DNA of 64,000 nt from Anaerolineaceae bacterium (GTDB lineage Bacteria; Chloroflexota; Anaerolineae; Anaerolineales; Anaerolineaceae), in contig JAURZL010000011.1 in assembly GCA_030653365.1 (NCBI GenBank), positions 186,001 to 250,000 on the forward strand, read 5' to 3'. The notes beneath the pieces are model-generated. The model was not told the DNA's origin. It ran no database searches and saw only the letters and a program-made list of their open reading frames with translations. Numbering within the stretch: position 1 is the stretch's first letter; each line of letters opens with the position of its first letter. The position numbers and the translations under genes were made by a program. Below, piece after piece: positions 42,470 to 50,799 of the stretch.

Positions 42470-42724
42470 AAAGACACTCGATTTCTCAAGCGTCTCTTGT
42501 GGGCATGGAAAAACTACCTCCTGTAACCTAATGGTTGCGGGGTCTTCGAAAACCCACGACCTTTGCTCAGCATCCCTCAATGGGACAGGATGTGAAACAG
42601 CTAAAAAAAAGACACCCTTTGCAGGATGTCTCTTTGTGGGCACGGAGGGACTCGTCCCATGGACCTTTGCTCAGTACCCCTTCAAGGCATAAACATCCCT
42701 CAATGGGGCAGGATGTGAAACAAA
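42470..42724 (-). repeat. Degenerate tandem copies of tRNA-Val 3' end plus terminator
   Basis: Two decayed repeat units precede the intact tRNA-Val terminator. GGGCACGGAGGGACTCG occurs at 42638 and again at 42764 within the tRNA (126 bases apart); a hairpin GACACCC..GGATGTC precedes each. ACCTTTGCTCAG and CATCCCTCAATGGG.CAGGATGTGAAACA also occur twice, at about 42560-42600 and 42663-42724. A more diverged hairpin plus GGGCATGGA starts at 42471. The block looks like tandem duplication followed by decay. Confidence 0.7.
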
Positions 42725-42730
42725 GTAAAA

Positions 42731-42756
42731 GAAAAAGACACCCTTTGTAGGATGTC
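42731..42756 (-). terminator. Terminator of tRNA-Val
   Basis: Minus strand GACATCC (42756-42750) and GGGTGTC (42743-42737) form a stem followed by TTTTTC, directly behind the tRNA 3' end. Confidence 0.85.
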
Positions 42757-42762
42757 TTCTTG

Positions 42763-42836
<74 letters not shown>

Positions 42837-42848
42837 TTGGTGACGGTG

Positions 42849-42877
42849 ATTATAGCAAATTGCACCTGGATTGGCAA
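42849..42877 (-). promoter_or_regulatory. Promoter of tRNA-Val
   Basis: Minus strand TTGCCA (42877-42872) and TATAAT (42854-42849), spacer 17. Confidence 0.8.
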
Positions 42878-43024
42878 GGGAAGCGAAAGCCGATCCCAAT
42901 TATTCAAGTTTAAATAGGAAGAAACAGCCTTCAGACGCCTGTGATGGGGTATAATTAGGGTTTAGGGAAGTGATTAAATAACGAAATTTCCAGCAAAAAA
43001 TCGCTGGTTGGAGGAAGCTCGTAC

Positions 43025-45520
43025 ATGGATATAGGCAATATTAAAATAGTGGACATTGACGGTGAAATGCGTTCTGCTTACTTAGATTATGCGATGAGCG
43101 TGATTGTAGCGCGTGCATTACCCGACGCCAGAGACGGTTTAAAACCTGTACATCGCCGAATACTTTATGCCATGCATGATATGGGCATTCGTTCAAATAC
43201 ATCCTACAAAAAATCTGCCCGTATTGTGGGGGAAGTGCTGGGTAAGTACCATCCGCATGGTGATCTTTCTGTATACGATGCCATGTCGCGTATGGCTCAG
43301 GATTTCTCCATGCGCTACATGTTGGTGGATGGACAGGGAAACTTTGGTTCCATCGACGGTGATTCACCGGCAGCCATGCGATATACCGAAGCAAGGCTAT
43401 CTTCCATGGCGGAGGATATGCTTTCGGATATTGCGAAAAACACGATCGATTTTACGGATAATTTTGATGCTTCGTTAAAAGAGCCGCTGGTCTTACCGGC
43501 GCGTTTACCGAACCTTCTTCTGAATGGTTCTTCCGGTATCGCGGTTGGGATGGCAACCAATATTCCGCCGCACAATTTACGCGAACTGGTAGCCGCCATC
43601 AACCATTTGATTGATCATTATGAAAATCTGGAAGATGTCAGTGTTGAAGACTTAATCAAATTTCTGCCCGGTCCGGATTTTCCAACCGGTGGTTTAATTA
43701 TCGGTCAGGATTCCATTCGGCAGGCATATTCTACCGGACGCGGCCGCCTGGTGGTGCGTGGGAAAGCGGAAATTGAAGAATTTAAACAAGGACGGCATGC
43801 GGTCATCATTACCGAAATTCCTTATCAGGTGAACAAAACCACCATGCTGGAAAGAATCGCTGCATTGGTGCGCGAAGGGCGTCTGGATATGATCTCCGAC
43901 ATGCGCGATGAGTCAGACCGAAAAGGCATGCGAATCGTTGTCGAGCTAAAACGGGGGGCTCAGCCACAGCGTGTCCTGAACCAGCTGTATAAATATACTC
44001 AATTGCAATCCACCTTTGGGGTCAACATGCTGTCATTGATAAACGGAGAGCCACGCAGCCTTCCATTAAGACGCATGTTACAGATTTTCGTCGAACACCG
44101 TCGCGAAGTCATCACCCGTCGTACCCAATTCGATTTGGATAAAGCCAAGCATCGAGCGCATGTATTGGAAGGCTTGTTGATTGCATTGGCTAATCTGGAT
44201 GATGTCATCAATACCATCCGGCAAGCACCTGATGCGGAAGTTGCCAAAGTAAACTTGATTTCACGTTTCAACCTGACGGAAATTCAAGCCCAGGCAATTC
44301 TGGACCTGCAATTACGCCGTCTGGCTGCACTCGAACGTCAGAAGATTGAAGATGAACACAAAGAAATTCTCACGACCATCGCTTATCTTGAGGATTTATT
44401 AGCCAATCCACAAAAAATTCTGTCATTAATCAAAGATGATCTGACGGAGATGTCGAATAAATATGGCGATGAGCGCCGCACCATTATCAGTTTTGATGCG
44501 AAAGAAGAATTCTCGGAATCTGAATTGGTGAAAGATGAAGCGGTATTAATCTCGGTGACTGAGAAGGGCTATATCAAGCGCACGCGTGTCAATTTATTCC
44601 GCACACAGGGGCGTGGCGGTCGCGGGGTGATTGGTCAATCCATGCGCGATGAAGATGAAGTCATGTTATTGATTCCAGCGCGGACACTGAATACCGTTCT
44701 GTTCTTCTCAGACCGGGGAAAAGTCTATTCTGAAAAAGTTTATAATCTGCCGGAAGCCGGCCGTACTGATAAAGGCATTTCGATCATGAATGTGTTGGCT
44801 TTCAATCCAGGTGAGCGTGTTACGGCAGCTGTACCGGTTCCGGATTTTGAAGAGGCGGAATATTGCACCATGGCAACGGAAAAAGGCAAGATCAAACGTG
44901 TGCAGCTTTCTGAATTTGCCAATGTTCGTCCTTCGGGATTAATTGCCATGAGTCTGCATAAAAATGACAAATTGGGTTGGGTTCACCTGACCAGTGGCAA
45001 GGATGAAGTCATGCTGGTGACCGCTTATGGACGGGCTTTACGCATGGATGAGAGTGAAATCCGTTGTATGGGCAGACCGGCTGGTGGCGTGACTGGCATT
45101 CGTATGGATGTCAAAGACAGAGTTATTGGCATGGACGTGTTGGAGCCGGATGCTGAATTGATGGTAATTACCGATAAAGGCTATGGAAAACGAACACCAC
45201 TGGCACAATATAATCCTAAGAGCCGAGGTTCGAAAGGTGTATCCACCATCGATAAACACAATCTCGAGAAAAGCGGGTTGATCTCGACTGCCAGAATTGT
45301 CAAACTGGATGATGAGGTTACTTTAATCTCAACCAACGGGGTAATGATTCGCATGTATGTGCGTGATATCTCGCAGATGGGTCGCTCAACGCGCGGTGTG
45401 CGTGTAATGGATATTGGCGAAGGTGATAGTGTCGCATCCATGGCAAGAATTAGCGCAGAGATATTGGCTGGTGAAGGTGAGACTCAGCCTCCGGAAATAG
45501 ATAGTAGTGAAAAGGGTTAG
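43025..45520 (+). CDS. gyrA: DNA gyrase subunit A
   Basis: The 831-residue breakage-reunion subunit of gyrase. N-terminal landmarks are [33 protein letters not shown] and the catalytic Tyr120 in MRYTEARL. The C-terminal six-bladed pinwheel begins near 510 and contains the gyrase-specific box as QGRGGRG ([11 protein letters not shown]), distinguishing it from ParC. In the quinolone region the sequence is GDLSVYDAM, so Leu81 occupies the position of E. coli Ser83, whereas Asp85 (Asp87) is retained. TTGGAGGAAGC lies before the ATG and a TATAAT at 42950-42955 gives the probable -10. gyrB is not in the window. Repeat-family hairpins follow the stop. Confidence 0.97.
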   Translation: MDIGNIKIVDIDGEMRSAYLDYAMSVIVARALPDARDGLKPVHRRILYAMHDMGIRSNTSYKKSARIVGEVLGKYHPHGDLSVYDAMSRMAQDFSMRYMLVDGQGNFGSIDGDSPAAMRYTEARLSSMAEDMLSDIAKNTIDFTDNFDASLKEPLVLPARLPNLLLNGSSGIAVGMATNIPPHNLRELVAAINHLIDHYENLEDVSVEDLIKFLPGPDFPTGGLIIGQDSIRQAYSTGRGRLVVRGKAEIEEFKQGRHAVIITEIPYQVNKTTMLERIAALVREGRLDMISDMRDESDRKGMRIVVELKRGAQPQRVLNQLYKYTQLQSTFGVNMLSLINGEPRSLPLRRMLQIFVEHRREVITRRTQFDLDKAKHRAHVLEGLLIALANLDDVINTIRQAPDAEVAKVNLISRFNLTEIQAQAILDLQLRRLAALERQKIEDEHKEILTTIAYLEDLLANPQKILSLIKDDLTEMSNKYGDERRTIISFDAKEEFSESELVKDEAVLISVTEKGYIKRTRVNLFRTQGRGGRGVIGQSMRDEDEVMLLIPARTLNTVLFFSDRGKVYSEKVYNLPEAGRTDKGISIMNVLAFNPGERVTAAVPVPDFEEAEYCTMATEKGKIKRVQLSEFANVRPSGLIAMSLHKNDKLGWVHLTSGKDEVMLVTAYGRALRMDESEIRCMGRPAGGVTGIRMDVKDRVIGMDVLEPDAELMVITDKGYGKRTPLAQYNPKSRGSKGVSTIDKHNLEKSGLISTARIVKLDDEVTLISTNGVMIRMYVRDISQMGRSTRGVRVMDIGEGDSVASMARISAEILAGEGETQPPEIDSSEKG

Positions 45521-45537
45521 AGGATAATTGGGATCAC

Positions 45538-45555
45538 CTGTGGTTCAAACCACAG
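45538..45555. repeat. Dispersed palindromic repeat, module (locus C, left)
   Basis: CTGTGGTTCAAACCACAG, an 18-base palindrome just behind gyrA and counterpart of 9697-9716. Confidence 0.6.
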
Positions 45556-45569
45556 TCTCATGAAGTACG

Positions 45570-45618
45570 AAACCAGCTGAAGCAGGTTGGTAATTTGTTA
45601 ACCTGCTTTAGCTGGTTT
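45570..45618 (+). terminator. Repeat-family hairpin, probable gyrA terminator (locus C)
   Basis: AAACCAGCTGAAGCAGGTT (45570-45588) pairs with 45600-45618 with one C-to-T change, ending TTTTG. It is nearly identical to the hairpin at 9634-9684 and lies 50 bases behind the gyrA stop. Confidence 0.75.
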
Positions 45619-45631
45619 TGATTTTGGCAGA

Positions 45632-45709
45632 CATGGATTTCAATCCATGGCGGAGACCAATCAATAATCAACCATGAATTGCTAATCATTTCCATGGCGG
45701 AGACCAATC
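45632..45709. repeat. Dispersed palindromic repeat plus direct repeat (locus C, right)
   Basis: CATGGATTTCAATCCATG (45632-45649) runs into CCATGGCGGAGACCAATC (45646-45663), which is repeated exactly at 45692-45709. The GGAGACC element is the complement of the GGTCTCC flanking locus B, tying the copies into one family. Confidence 0.65.
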
Positions 45710-45750
45710 CGTAAAGATCCATTTTGAGAAACTCAGTAGAAGAAAAAATG

Positions 45751-45779
45751 AAAAATGCCTGTTCGTCAGGCATTTTTTT
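45751..45779 (+). terminator. Bidirectional terminator
   Basis: AAAAATGCCTG (45751-45761) / CAGGCATTTTT with a 5-base loop and flanking A/T runs, between gyrA and the convergent small membrane protein gene. Confidence 0.85.
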
Positions 45780-45893
45780 ATTGATTAAATAGCTATTGGT
45801 CCAATAATGATGTTAGTGAAACCTTATCATGGTTTAACTATATTATGTTTGACTCAAAGTTGTGCTGAACCAGTGTTTTTGGTTGAGCCATCT

Positions 45894-46103
45894 TTATGGT
45901 AGTACCATCTTCCCGGAAACTAACAGAAACAGTGTTCCCAGGACAACAACCAGAATCAACACCAGAAAAGCAAGAATAAAGCGCTGAGCAGCGGTCATGC
46001 CCATGAAACGTCTTTCCCTTCGTGGGATTAAACCCTCCCTTTCAAATGTCGTTTCTTCTTCCAAAAAAGATGCTTCGGCTGAATTTCTTAAATCATCTAA
46101 CAT
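45894..46103 (-). CDS. Small single-pass membrane protein
   Basis: A 69-residue protein with a charged N-terminal half (LRNSAEASFLEEETTFEREGLIPRRERR) and one C-terminal membrane helix (QRFILAFLVLILVVVLGTLFLLV), so a tail-anchored or N-in topology is likely. No family is recognised. It is the second gene after birA, 9 bases behind it with GAGAGGATCCC as ribosome-binding site, so the two are co-transcribed. Conservation of this pair in relatives would support that it is a real gene; the good spacing and start already argue for it. Confidence 0.65.
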   Translation of the reverse strand: MLDDLRNSAEASFLEEETTFEREGLIPRRERRFMGMTAAQRFILAFLVLILVVVLGTLFLLVSGKMVLP

Positions 46104-46112
46104 GGGATCCTC

Positions 46113-46910
46113 TCATTTTTCTGGTCCAGCAGGACGAAGATGAACATCGCCTGCTGTGACGCTATGTTTTTGATTATTTTCTGTTAATATTTCCAGATCT
46201 CCATTGGATGTCAGACCGATGAGTGTTCCAACGATCTGATCCGTTCCATCCATTTGCTTAATATATACTTTTTCCCCACGAAATGCCAGTGTTTTTTGCC
46301 ATTGATTCAAAAATTCTGGCGAGTCCATTTGATATCTCCAGAATATAAAGGATTGGATTAATGCTTTTAACAAATCAAAACGGTTAATCGGGAAGGAACA
46401 GTGATCCTGCAGACAAGTCGCTGGAAATTGCACTAGTTCCTTTGGAGGAATGGATTGAGCGTAAACATTAATTCCGATGCCAACAACCAATCCCAGTAGT
46501 TGTTCACCATTCCAAACGGATTCAGTAAGTATGCCGGACGTCTTGTTGCGTTGGATCAGTACGTCGTTTGGCCACTTAATTTGTGCTTCGATTTGAAGAT
46601 GTTGATTGAGAACATCCACCAGAGCGATGCCTGCCAATGGAGAAAATAATGTGAGGTGTTCTCTTTCGTTCGTTTCAGGTTTGACAATTATTGAAACGGC
46701 AATTGCACTGCCAGCCTGCGTCACCCAGGGACGTTCGAAGCGGCCTCGGCCAGCACTTTGATGATCCGCAAAAACGACTGCCCCATCTGGTGCATCTTGT
46801 TCAAGCCACTCCAGGGCGAGCTGATTGGTGGAACCAACGCTGGCATAATACCTGAATTGTGGCACGTTGGTCTGCTGGATGGCATTGATAAATTCTTGCG
46901 GGATCGTCAT
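46113..46910 (-). CDS. birA: Biotin--[acetyl-CoA-carboxylase] ligase
   Basis: A 265-residue biotin protein ligase that activates biotin as biotinyl-AMP and attaches it to the carboxyl-carrier Lys. The catalytic motif GRGRFERPW (after ADHQSA) and the central KWPNDVLI and GIGINVY segments are present; SVGSTNQLALEW supplies the biotin pocket. A short C-terminal SH3-like domain (GTLIGLTSNGDLEI) follows. The N-terminal helix-turn-helix of E. coli BirA is missing, so this is the monofunctional enzyme without repressor role. The ATG at 46910 lacks a strong ribosome-binding site. A small membrane protein gene follows. Confidence 0.93.
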   Translation of the reverse strand: MTIPQEFINAIQQTNVPQFRYYASVGSTNQLALEWLEQDAPDGAVVFADHQSAGRGRFERPWVTQAGSAIAVSIIVKPETNEREHLTLFSPLAGIALVDVLNQHLQIEAQIKWPNDVLIQRNKTSGILTESVWNGEQLLGLVVGIGINVYAQSIPPKELVQFPATCLQDHCSFPINRFDLLKALIQSFIFWRYQMDSPEFLNQWQKTLAFRGEKVYIKQMDGTDQIVGTLIGLTSNGDLEILTENNQKHSVTAGDVHLRPAGPEK

Positions 46911-46963
46911 GCATTGATTGTACCGTATAACTTTTTACCAACCTTGTGGTTGGATAGGAAATT

Positions 46964-47010
46964 TATAAAAAATCAAAAACAGGAGTCTCAGCGAAATGCC
47001 GGGACTCCTG
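46964..47010 (-). terminator. Terminator of hsp20 gene
   Basis: Minus strand CAGGAGTC (47010-47003) and GACTCCTG (46987-46980) form a stem followed by TTTTTGATTTTTT. Confidence 0.85.
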
Positions 47011-47031
47011 GTATTGTAGAGAATTTCAAAA

Positions 47032-47448
47032 TTAATTGTTTGAGATTTTTATTTTCCGTGGTTTCGCCAGTTCAGATTTGGGTAATCGCAAGGTGAGAAC
47101 GCCATTTTTTAATTCTGCTTCCACCTTTTCGGTGTCTACATCATCTGGCAATTCGATCGAGCGTTGGAAGATACCTGCTGGCCGTTCTTTCAAAAGATAG
47201 CGGACATTTTCAGGTTGTTCGGTTTTAATTTCGCCCTTTATCGTGACGATATTGCTTTCGATCTGAATATCCAGATCATCGGTAGCAACACCTGGTAAAA
47301 AGGCTTCCAATAGATAGTCATCTGCTTCAACGCGGATGTCTATTGGGAAGATTACTTTTGGTTCTTCATTGTTGTTTTGATTGACTGCATCCCATAAATT
47401 ACGGCGGGAGATTGAACGGTTAGGGTTTCTAACATAAAGAGTGTGCAT
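47032..47448 (-). CDS. Hsp20/alpha-crystallin small heat-shock protein
   Basis: A 138-residue ATP-independent holdase. The alpha-crystallin domain spans ~38-130: DIRVEADDYLLEAFLPGVATDDLDIQIESNIVTIKGE at the beginning and the diagnostic A-x-x-x-n-G-V-L motif as AELKNGVLTLRLPK near the end. The C-terminal tail KPRKIKISNN contains an I-x-I motif (IKI) used in oligomer assembly. TTGGAGGAATAGAAATG gives a strong start. A 15-base palindrome (47482-47496) lies 34 bases upstream of the start and may be an operator. It is a single-gene unit with its own terminator. Confidence 0.94.
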   Translation of the reverse strand: MHTLYVRNPNRSISRRNLWDAVNQNNNEEPKVIFPIDIRVEADDYLLEAFLPGVATDDLDIQIESNIVTIKGEIKTEQPENVRYLLKERPAGIFQRSIELPDDVDTEKVEAELKNGVLTLRLPKSELAKPRKIKISNN

Positions 47449-47481
47449 TTCTATTCCTCCAATTTTTGTTTGTATTATTCA

Positions 47482-47496
47482 ATAAGATAATCTTAT
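47482..47496. promoter_or_regulatory. Palindrome upstream of hsp20
   Basis: ATAAGATAATCTTAT, symmetric about its central base, 34 bases before the hsp20 ATG. It does not match CIRCE. It may be a repressor site. The rest of the 293-base gap shows nothing else. Confidence 0.3.
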
Positions 47497-47741
47497 CTCT
47501 TGCATATATATTTTTTGAAAGAGAAATATAAAAGTTTTATAAAAGATTTCATCATCTCTCATCAAGGCTGACAGGCTGATTTTGGCGGATATCACCACAT
47601 TTGCACCTGCTACAGCTGTTTTATTTAGAAGAAACAAAAACTCTAACAAAAATTTAAGAATTCTTTCATGGACATTTCCATATTTCGCGGTAAAATGGTC
47701 TCAGATTTGTCCTCGGCATTTGTGACGAATCAGGGAGTTTT

Positions 47742-48113
47742 ATGGAAGACAAAATTACAATTATCGAAGGACCACCACCTAATTTTGAACTGATTGATGA
47801 TGGTTGGGCTTTGGGACTGAACGAAGGTCCAGGTCTGTATGATCTGGCAATGACGCGCTTACGTACATTTAATGGACCAGCTTTGGTTGAACGTTGTCAT
47901 CGAGCCTGGCGCAGGAAGGATTCAATCTTTTTACATTACCGTAATGATTACGGTCTGGAAGAAAAAGTTCCTATCATGGCAGCCCGATCATCAGATACCA
48001 ATGATGGTCAGGTGCTTTACCTATGGATTCGACGTAAAGCCGGTGAAATCGAATATGATTTTGATATTGATGTAGATGATGAGGATGACGACCTCCCAAA
48101 TTTTGATAATTAG
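47742..48113 (+). CDS. Conserved hypothetical protein with acidic tail
   Basis: A 123-residue soluble protein not placed in a named family. The body is mixed alpha/beta with Trp/Arg-rich segments (WALGLNEGPGLYDLAMTRLRTF, ERCHRAWRRKDSIFLHYRNDYG) and the C terminus is a run of Asp/Glu (DFDIDVDDEDDDLPNFDN), a feature seen in nucleic-acid- or basic-protein-binding proteins. AGGGAGTTTTATG supports the start, and a textbook terminator at 48132 ends the transcript, so it is a genuine single-gene unit. No function is suggested by the neighbours (hsp20 and tRNA-Arg). Confidence 0.65.
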   Translation: MEDKITIIEGPPPNFELIDDGWALGLNEGPGLYDLAMTRLRTFNGPALVERCHRAWRRKDSIFLHYRNDYGLEEKVPIMAARSSDTNDGQVLYLWIRRKAGEIEYDFDIDVDDEDDDLPNFDN

Positions 48114-48131
48114 TTAGAGCAGATAGATAAA

Positions 48132-48152
48132 CAGACCCTGGAAACAGGGTCT
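48132..48152 (+). terminator. Terminator of acidic-tail protein gene
   Basis: AGACCCTG/CAGGGTCT with a GAAA tetraloop followed by ATTCTTTT. Confidence 0.85.
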
Positions 48153-48191
48153 ATTCTTTTAAATGAATGATTGATATTTGGGCGGTTAAAA

Positions 48192-48232
48192 TGATAAACG
48201 CCTAGGTGAGGGGGGCACCCAAGCGTTTATCA
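48192..48232 (-). terminator. Hairpin terminating tRNA-Arg transcript
   Basis: TGATAAACGC (48192-48201) pairs with GCGTTTATCA (48223-48232), with an inner GGTG/CACC helix. Read on the minus strand it is followed by TTTT and lies 70 bases behind the tRNA. Confidence 0.65.
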
Positions 48233-48304
48233 ATCTTTATTTTAGCAAATAGTGAAAAAATATGCAAGGAAATTTTCTCAGTTTCTTACAATTCAGAAAG
48301 AAAG

Positions 48305-48378
48305 TGCCCCAGAAGGGACTCGAACCCCCAACCTAAGCGTTAGGAGTGCTTTGCTCTATCCTATTGAGCTACTGGGGC
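48305..48378 (-). tRNA. tRNA-Arg (CCT)
   Basis: A 74-nt cloverleaf on the minus strand: acceptor GCCCCAG/CTGGGGC, D-stem GCTC/GAGC, anticodon loop CTCCTAA with anticodon CCT reading AGG, T-arm GGGGG/CCCTT with TTCGAGT loop, discriminator A, no encoded CCA. The anticodon stem AAGCA/CGCTT has an A-C mismatch next to the loop. Confidence 0.9.
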
Positions 48379-48387
48379 AACATCGAA

Positions 48388-48416
48388 ATTATAGCATTCA
48401 GCTTCTCTTGCGACAA
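48388..48416 (-). promoter_or_regulatory. Promoter of tRNA-Arg
   Basis: Minus strand TTGTCG (48416-48411) and TATAAT (48393-48388), spacer 17. Confidence 0.75.
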
Positions 48417-48433
48417 GACTGATTTCATCATTA

Positions 48434-49315
48434 TTAAGGTTCCAGGATCTCTACATACTCAAAACCGATATGGCGTGGAAATGTATTTGAATAAGATGCC
48501 AGTCCTACACCAACTCCACCACCACTGTTCAGGCTGGTGAAATTGACTTTCTCCCAAATTTGTTTATCGTTCACGATAAAAGTCAGACTGTCATTCCGAC
48601 ATTGCAACTCGAGGATATTCTCTCGACCTGTGCCAGTCCGGAAGGAAGAAGCGCCTCCACTTCCAAGGCGCAAAAATGGATTTTGTCCATTTTGTTTCTT
48701 CAATGCATCATATTGAAATATTTCAAAAGTACCACTGCTTTCCACTCGTGCTTCATACCATCCAAATCGATTTATATGACAAACAAGAGCAAAACCATTT
48801 TGATTCCTACTGGGTTCAATTTTGGTGACTGAGGCTCTCACAATCACTTCATCGTATTCGTTGTCCGGGTAAAAGGAATACAAAAAGACATCCTCTTTCA
48901 ATTGCGATTCAAATTCAAGACGACTATCCTTCACCTGAACGTTTATTTTATTTATGTCTGAAATCGAGGCGGAAGAAAAAACCTTATCCACAGAATCTGG
49001 CCAACAACCACCAGGGGTATCGAATTCTTCGATACCAAACAATGGACATGACGATTCGGGTTCAGTGGGGGAAAGAGTTGGTTCCTGTGTTTTTTCCTGC
49101 GTTGCGACTGGAACTGGTGTTTCCGCACTGGTCGGTCTTGCGGTTGGTGGTGAATAAACTGTTTGGGTTGGATTCACAGCAACCGCCTGAGTGGGTGATG
49201 TTGTCTCAACGGTGACTTCCCCTTCGATATCTTCCGGTTGATTTTTACCTGGAATACTGCAAGCTAAAGAAAGTAGTAACATCAGAAATATCAAAACCAA
49301 AAATGGTCGTTTCAT
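48434..49315 (-). CDS. Lipoprotein with concanavalin-like (DUF1080-type) domain
   Basis: A 293-residue surface lipoprotein. MKRPFLVLIFLMLLLSLAC is a lipoprotein signal (Cys19), followed by ~70 Thr/Pro/Val-rich tether residues. The C-terminal ~180 residues look like a jelly-roll sugar-binding or DUF1080-type domain (DSRLEFESQLKEDVFLYSFYPDNEYDEVIVRASV, GWYEARVESSGTFEIFQYDAL, LELQCRNDSLTFIVNDKQIW, GGGVGVGLASYSN). The open frame extends to 49480, but GGAGGAATT before ATG 49315 and the signal peptide fix the start. A carbohydrate or cell-surface ligand is plausible; no catalytic residues can be named. Confidence 0.8.
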   Translation of the reverse strand: MKRPFLVLIFLMLLLSLACSIPGKNQPEDIEGEVTVETTSPTQAVAVNPTQTVYSPPTARPTSAETPVPVATQEKTQEPTLSPTEPESSCPLFGIEEFDTPGGCWPDSVDKVFSSASISDINKINVQVKDSRLEFESQLKEDVFLYSFYPDNEYDEVIVRASVTKIEPSRNQNGFALVCHINRFGWYEARVESSGTFEIFQYDALKKQNGQNPFLRLGSGGASSFRTGTGRENILELQCRNDSLTFIVNDKQIWEKVNFTSLNSGGGVGVGLASYSNTFPRHIGFEYVEILEP

Positions 49316-49405
49316 AATTCCTCCAAAGATAAATGCCTTTACTTGGATTGTATTGGAAATGGATTTCCCGTCAAGTTTTGATCTGATGGAATTCGGAAAA
49401 ATGTG

Positions 49406-49498
49406 ACCGCCATGCACTTGGGGAATGCATGACGGTCTCCAGGGAGGGAATGCCATCAGACAGATCCTGGATGTAAACATTTGGGGGAACTGTTTACA
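49406..49498 (+). other. Run of hairpins, candidate structured RNA
   Basis: GACCGCCATGCA (49406-49417)/TGCATGACGGTC (49427-49438) and TGTAAACA (49472-49479)/TGTTTACA (49491-49498) are two strong stem-loops whose loops both read TTGGGG(G)AA; a weaker CCAGGGA/TCCTGG lies between. It lies in the gap between the two minus-strand genes. No open reading frame explains it. Strand and function are uncertain. Confidence 0.35.
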
Positions 49499-49639
49499 GA
49501 TCTTCTGACGATTTTGACACCTAGTTTAACCATTAAATGATGTCTATTTGATATTATAGATCAAATTAATCAATATTATATTAAAATGAATTAAGAATTT
49601 TTTAATCTTTAGATTCTAACAGCTCAATAAATTGGTGCT

Positions 49640-49682
49640 TTCGGGTGTTATTGGCGGGATTTTCCCGCCAATAACACCCGAA
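49640..49682 (-). terminator. Perfect 20-bp hairpin, 3-base loop, after NYN gene
   Basis: TTCGGGTGTTATTGGCGGGA (49640-49659) pairs exactly with 49663-49682. It lies 34 bases past the stop of the NYN-domain gene on the minus strand but lacks a T run on either strand, so it could be a transcript-end stabiliser. Confidence 0.5.
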
Positions 49683-49716
49683 CCGTTCATTATTGAAAAG
49701 TTCCTTCATATTCTTT

Positions 49717-50187
49717 CTATTTTTTATCTTTATTGAATAAATTTAACCATTGATCAACTTCACCCTCACTCATCCGATCTGGATCAGGTTTGCCACCCCC
49801 TGGACTTGTTGATAATGTTTTTTCGATTTCTTTGACAAAGACTTCTGAAGGCATCGTTTGTGCCTGGTGTGATTGAACTTGTCTTTGAATGCGTTGATCA
49901 GATGTAATGATTTTTACATTCTTAGCTTTTCGCCCCATTTTTGATACTCTTTGAATGATAGCATCATCAGCAGAAGATCCCTGGCGCACAAAATGGGCGG
50001 TGACTCTGCCAAATTTCCTTGTACCTGCTTTATCGGTGGGTGCATTGTCGAAGAAAACCTCCAGTTTTTTTCTGGACAGCCTGGCATATTCACTTAATAT
50101 CTGGATCAGTTCCATTTCATCATCCAGCATACTGAGAGAGAGTCCTTTAATTTTTGGAATTAAGTTATGCCCATCAATGAAAATCAT
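49717..50187 (-). CDS. NYN-domain (YacP/Rae1-like) putative ribonuclease
   Basis: A 156-residue protein of the NYN (PIN-like) domain class. The opening MIFIDGHNLIPKIKG carries the first metal-binding Asp; further acidic positions are in EVFFDNAP, SSADDAIIQR and IITSDQRIQRQV, matching the four-acid centre of this fold. Relatives include YacP/Rae1, a ribosome-dependent mRNA endonuclease of Bacillus. A role in RNA turnover is therefore likely; the target is unknown. The C-terminal ~30 residues after a Gly/Pro-rich hinge are charged. The gene is divergent from the LTD-DUF1992-dnaX operon. Confidence 0.85.
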   Translation of the reverse strand: MIFIDGHNLIPKIKGLSLSMLDDEMELIQILSEYARLSRKKLEVFFDNAPTDKAGTRKFGRVTAHFVRQGSSADDAIIQRVSKMGRKAKNVKIITSDQRIQRQVQSHQAQTMPSEVFVKEIEKTLSTSPGGGKPDPDRMSEGEVDQWLNLFNKDKK

Positions 50188-50302
50188 CTGTTTGTAAGTT
50201 GCTCCTATGGTTTTATTTTACGTTGAAACTGTGCTATGATTCAAGCGGAAGTTGGTATTCGAAATTCTTACCGAACTTTTCTTAGTCAAAAAGGAGTATC
50301 AA

Positions 50303-50791
50303 TTGAAACGTTGGTTACCTTTTCTCATTGTTAATATAATTGTTTCAGCTGCAACAACTTTATTGGTTTTAACGATTTGGAACCGGGTCAATATCCCTGC
50401 AACTTATACGGTTAATCCAACTTCCTCGATCAATCAAACGAATACCATTCCACAGATCGATTCTGTTCTTCCACCTTTGGATACACCGGTCATAACAATT
50501 GCGAATGTGTTTGCTGCTGGAGATTTACAAAATGAGTTATTAATTGTAGAAAGAGTGGGTGAGGGCGAGCTTAATTTGTCTGGATGGCAAATTATTGATC
50601 AGGATAAAAACGCTTTCGTATTCCCGGCGATTGAATTGGTGAAAGGTCAAATTTCCATTTATTCCCGGACAGGATCAAATACAGTTAACACCCTGTTTTG
50701 GGGCAGCGAAGCTCCAATCTGGTCACCCGGAGAGACCGTTCTGATCTATGATTCTGCAGGACAGGAACGCGCCAGTTACGTGATTCCATAA
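50303..50791 (+). CDS. Membrane-anchored lamin-tail-domain protein
   Basis: A 162-residue protein: N-terminal membrane anchor (WLPFLIVNIIVSAATTLLVLTIW), a Thr/Ser/Pro spacer, then a lamin-tail (LTD) immunoglobulin-like domain (ITIANVFAAGDLQNELLIVERVGEGELNLSGWQIID, FPAIELVKGQISIYSRTG, LFWGSEAPIWSPGETVLIYDSAGQERASYV). Bacterial LTDs are extracellular and probably bind surface polymers. The frame is open from a TTG at 50252, but AAGGAG at 50291-50296 places initiation at the TTG of 50303. It is the first gene of an operon continuing into DUF1992, dnaX, ybaB and recR, an odd partner for replication genes. Confidence 0.8.
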   Translation: MKRWLPFLIVNIIVSAATTLLVLTIWNRVNIPATYTVNPTSSINQTNTIPQIDSVLPPLDTPVITIANVFAAGDLQNELLIVERVGEGELNLSGWQIIDQDKNAFVFPAIELVKGQISIYSRTGSNTVNTLFWGSEAPIWSPGETVLIYDSAGQERASYVIP

Positions 50792-50799
50792 GAGGCTAG

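Noticed and set aside
42535-42750. 71-codon plus-strand frame with internal repeats (HPSMGQDVKQ twice)
   Set aside because: The repeat arises from the duplicated non-coding tRNA-Val 3' segments; no ribosome-binding site.
42470-42760. CRISPR-like array in the repeat region before tRNA-Val
   Set aside because: Only two or three unequal, diverged units with tRNA and terminator content; no constant repeat, no spacers and no cas genes.
48359-48540. Short plus-strand frame across the tRNA-Arg promoter
   Set aside because: Overlaps the tRNA gene and lipoprotein 3' end; no initiation signal.
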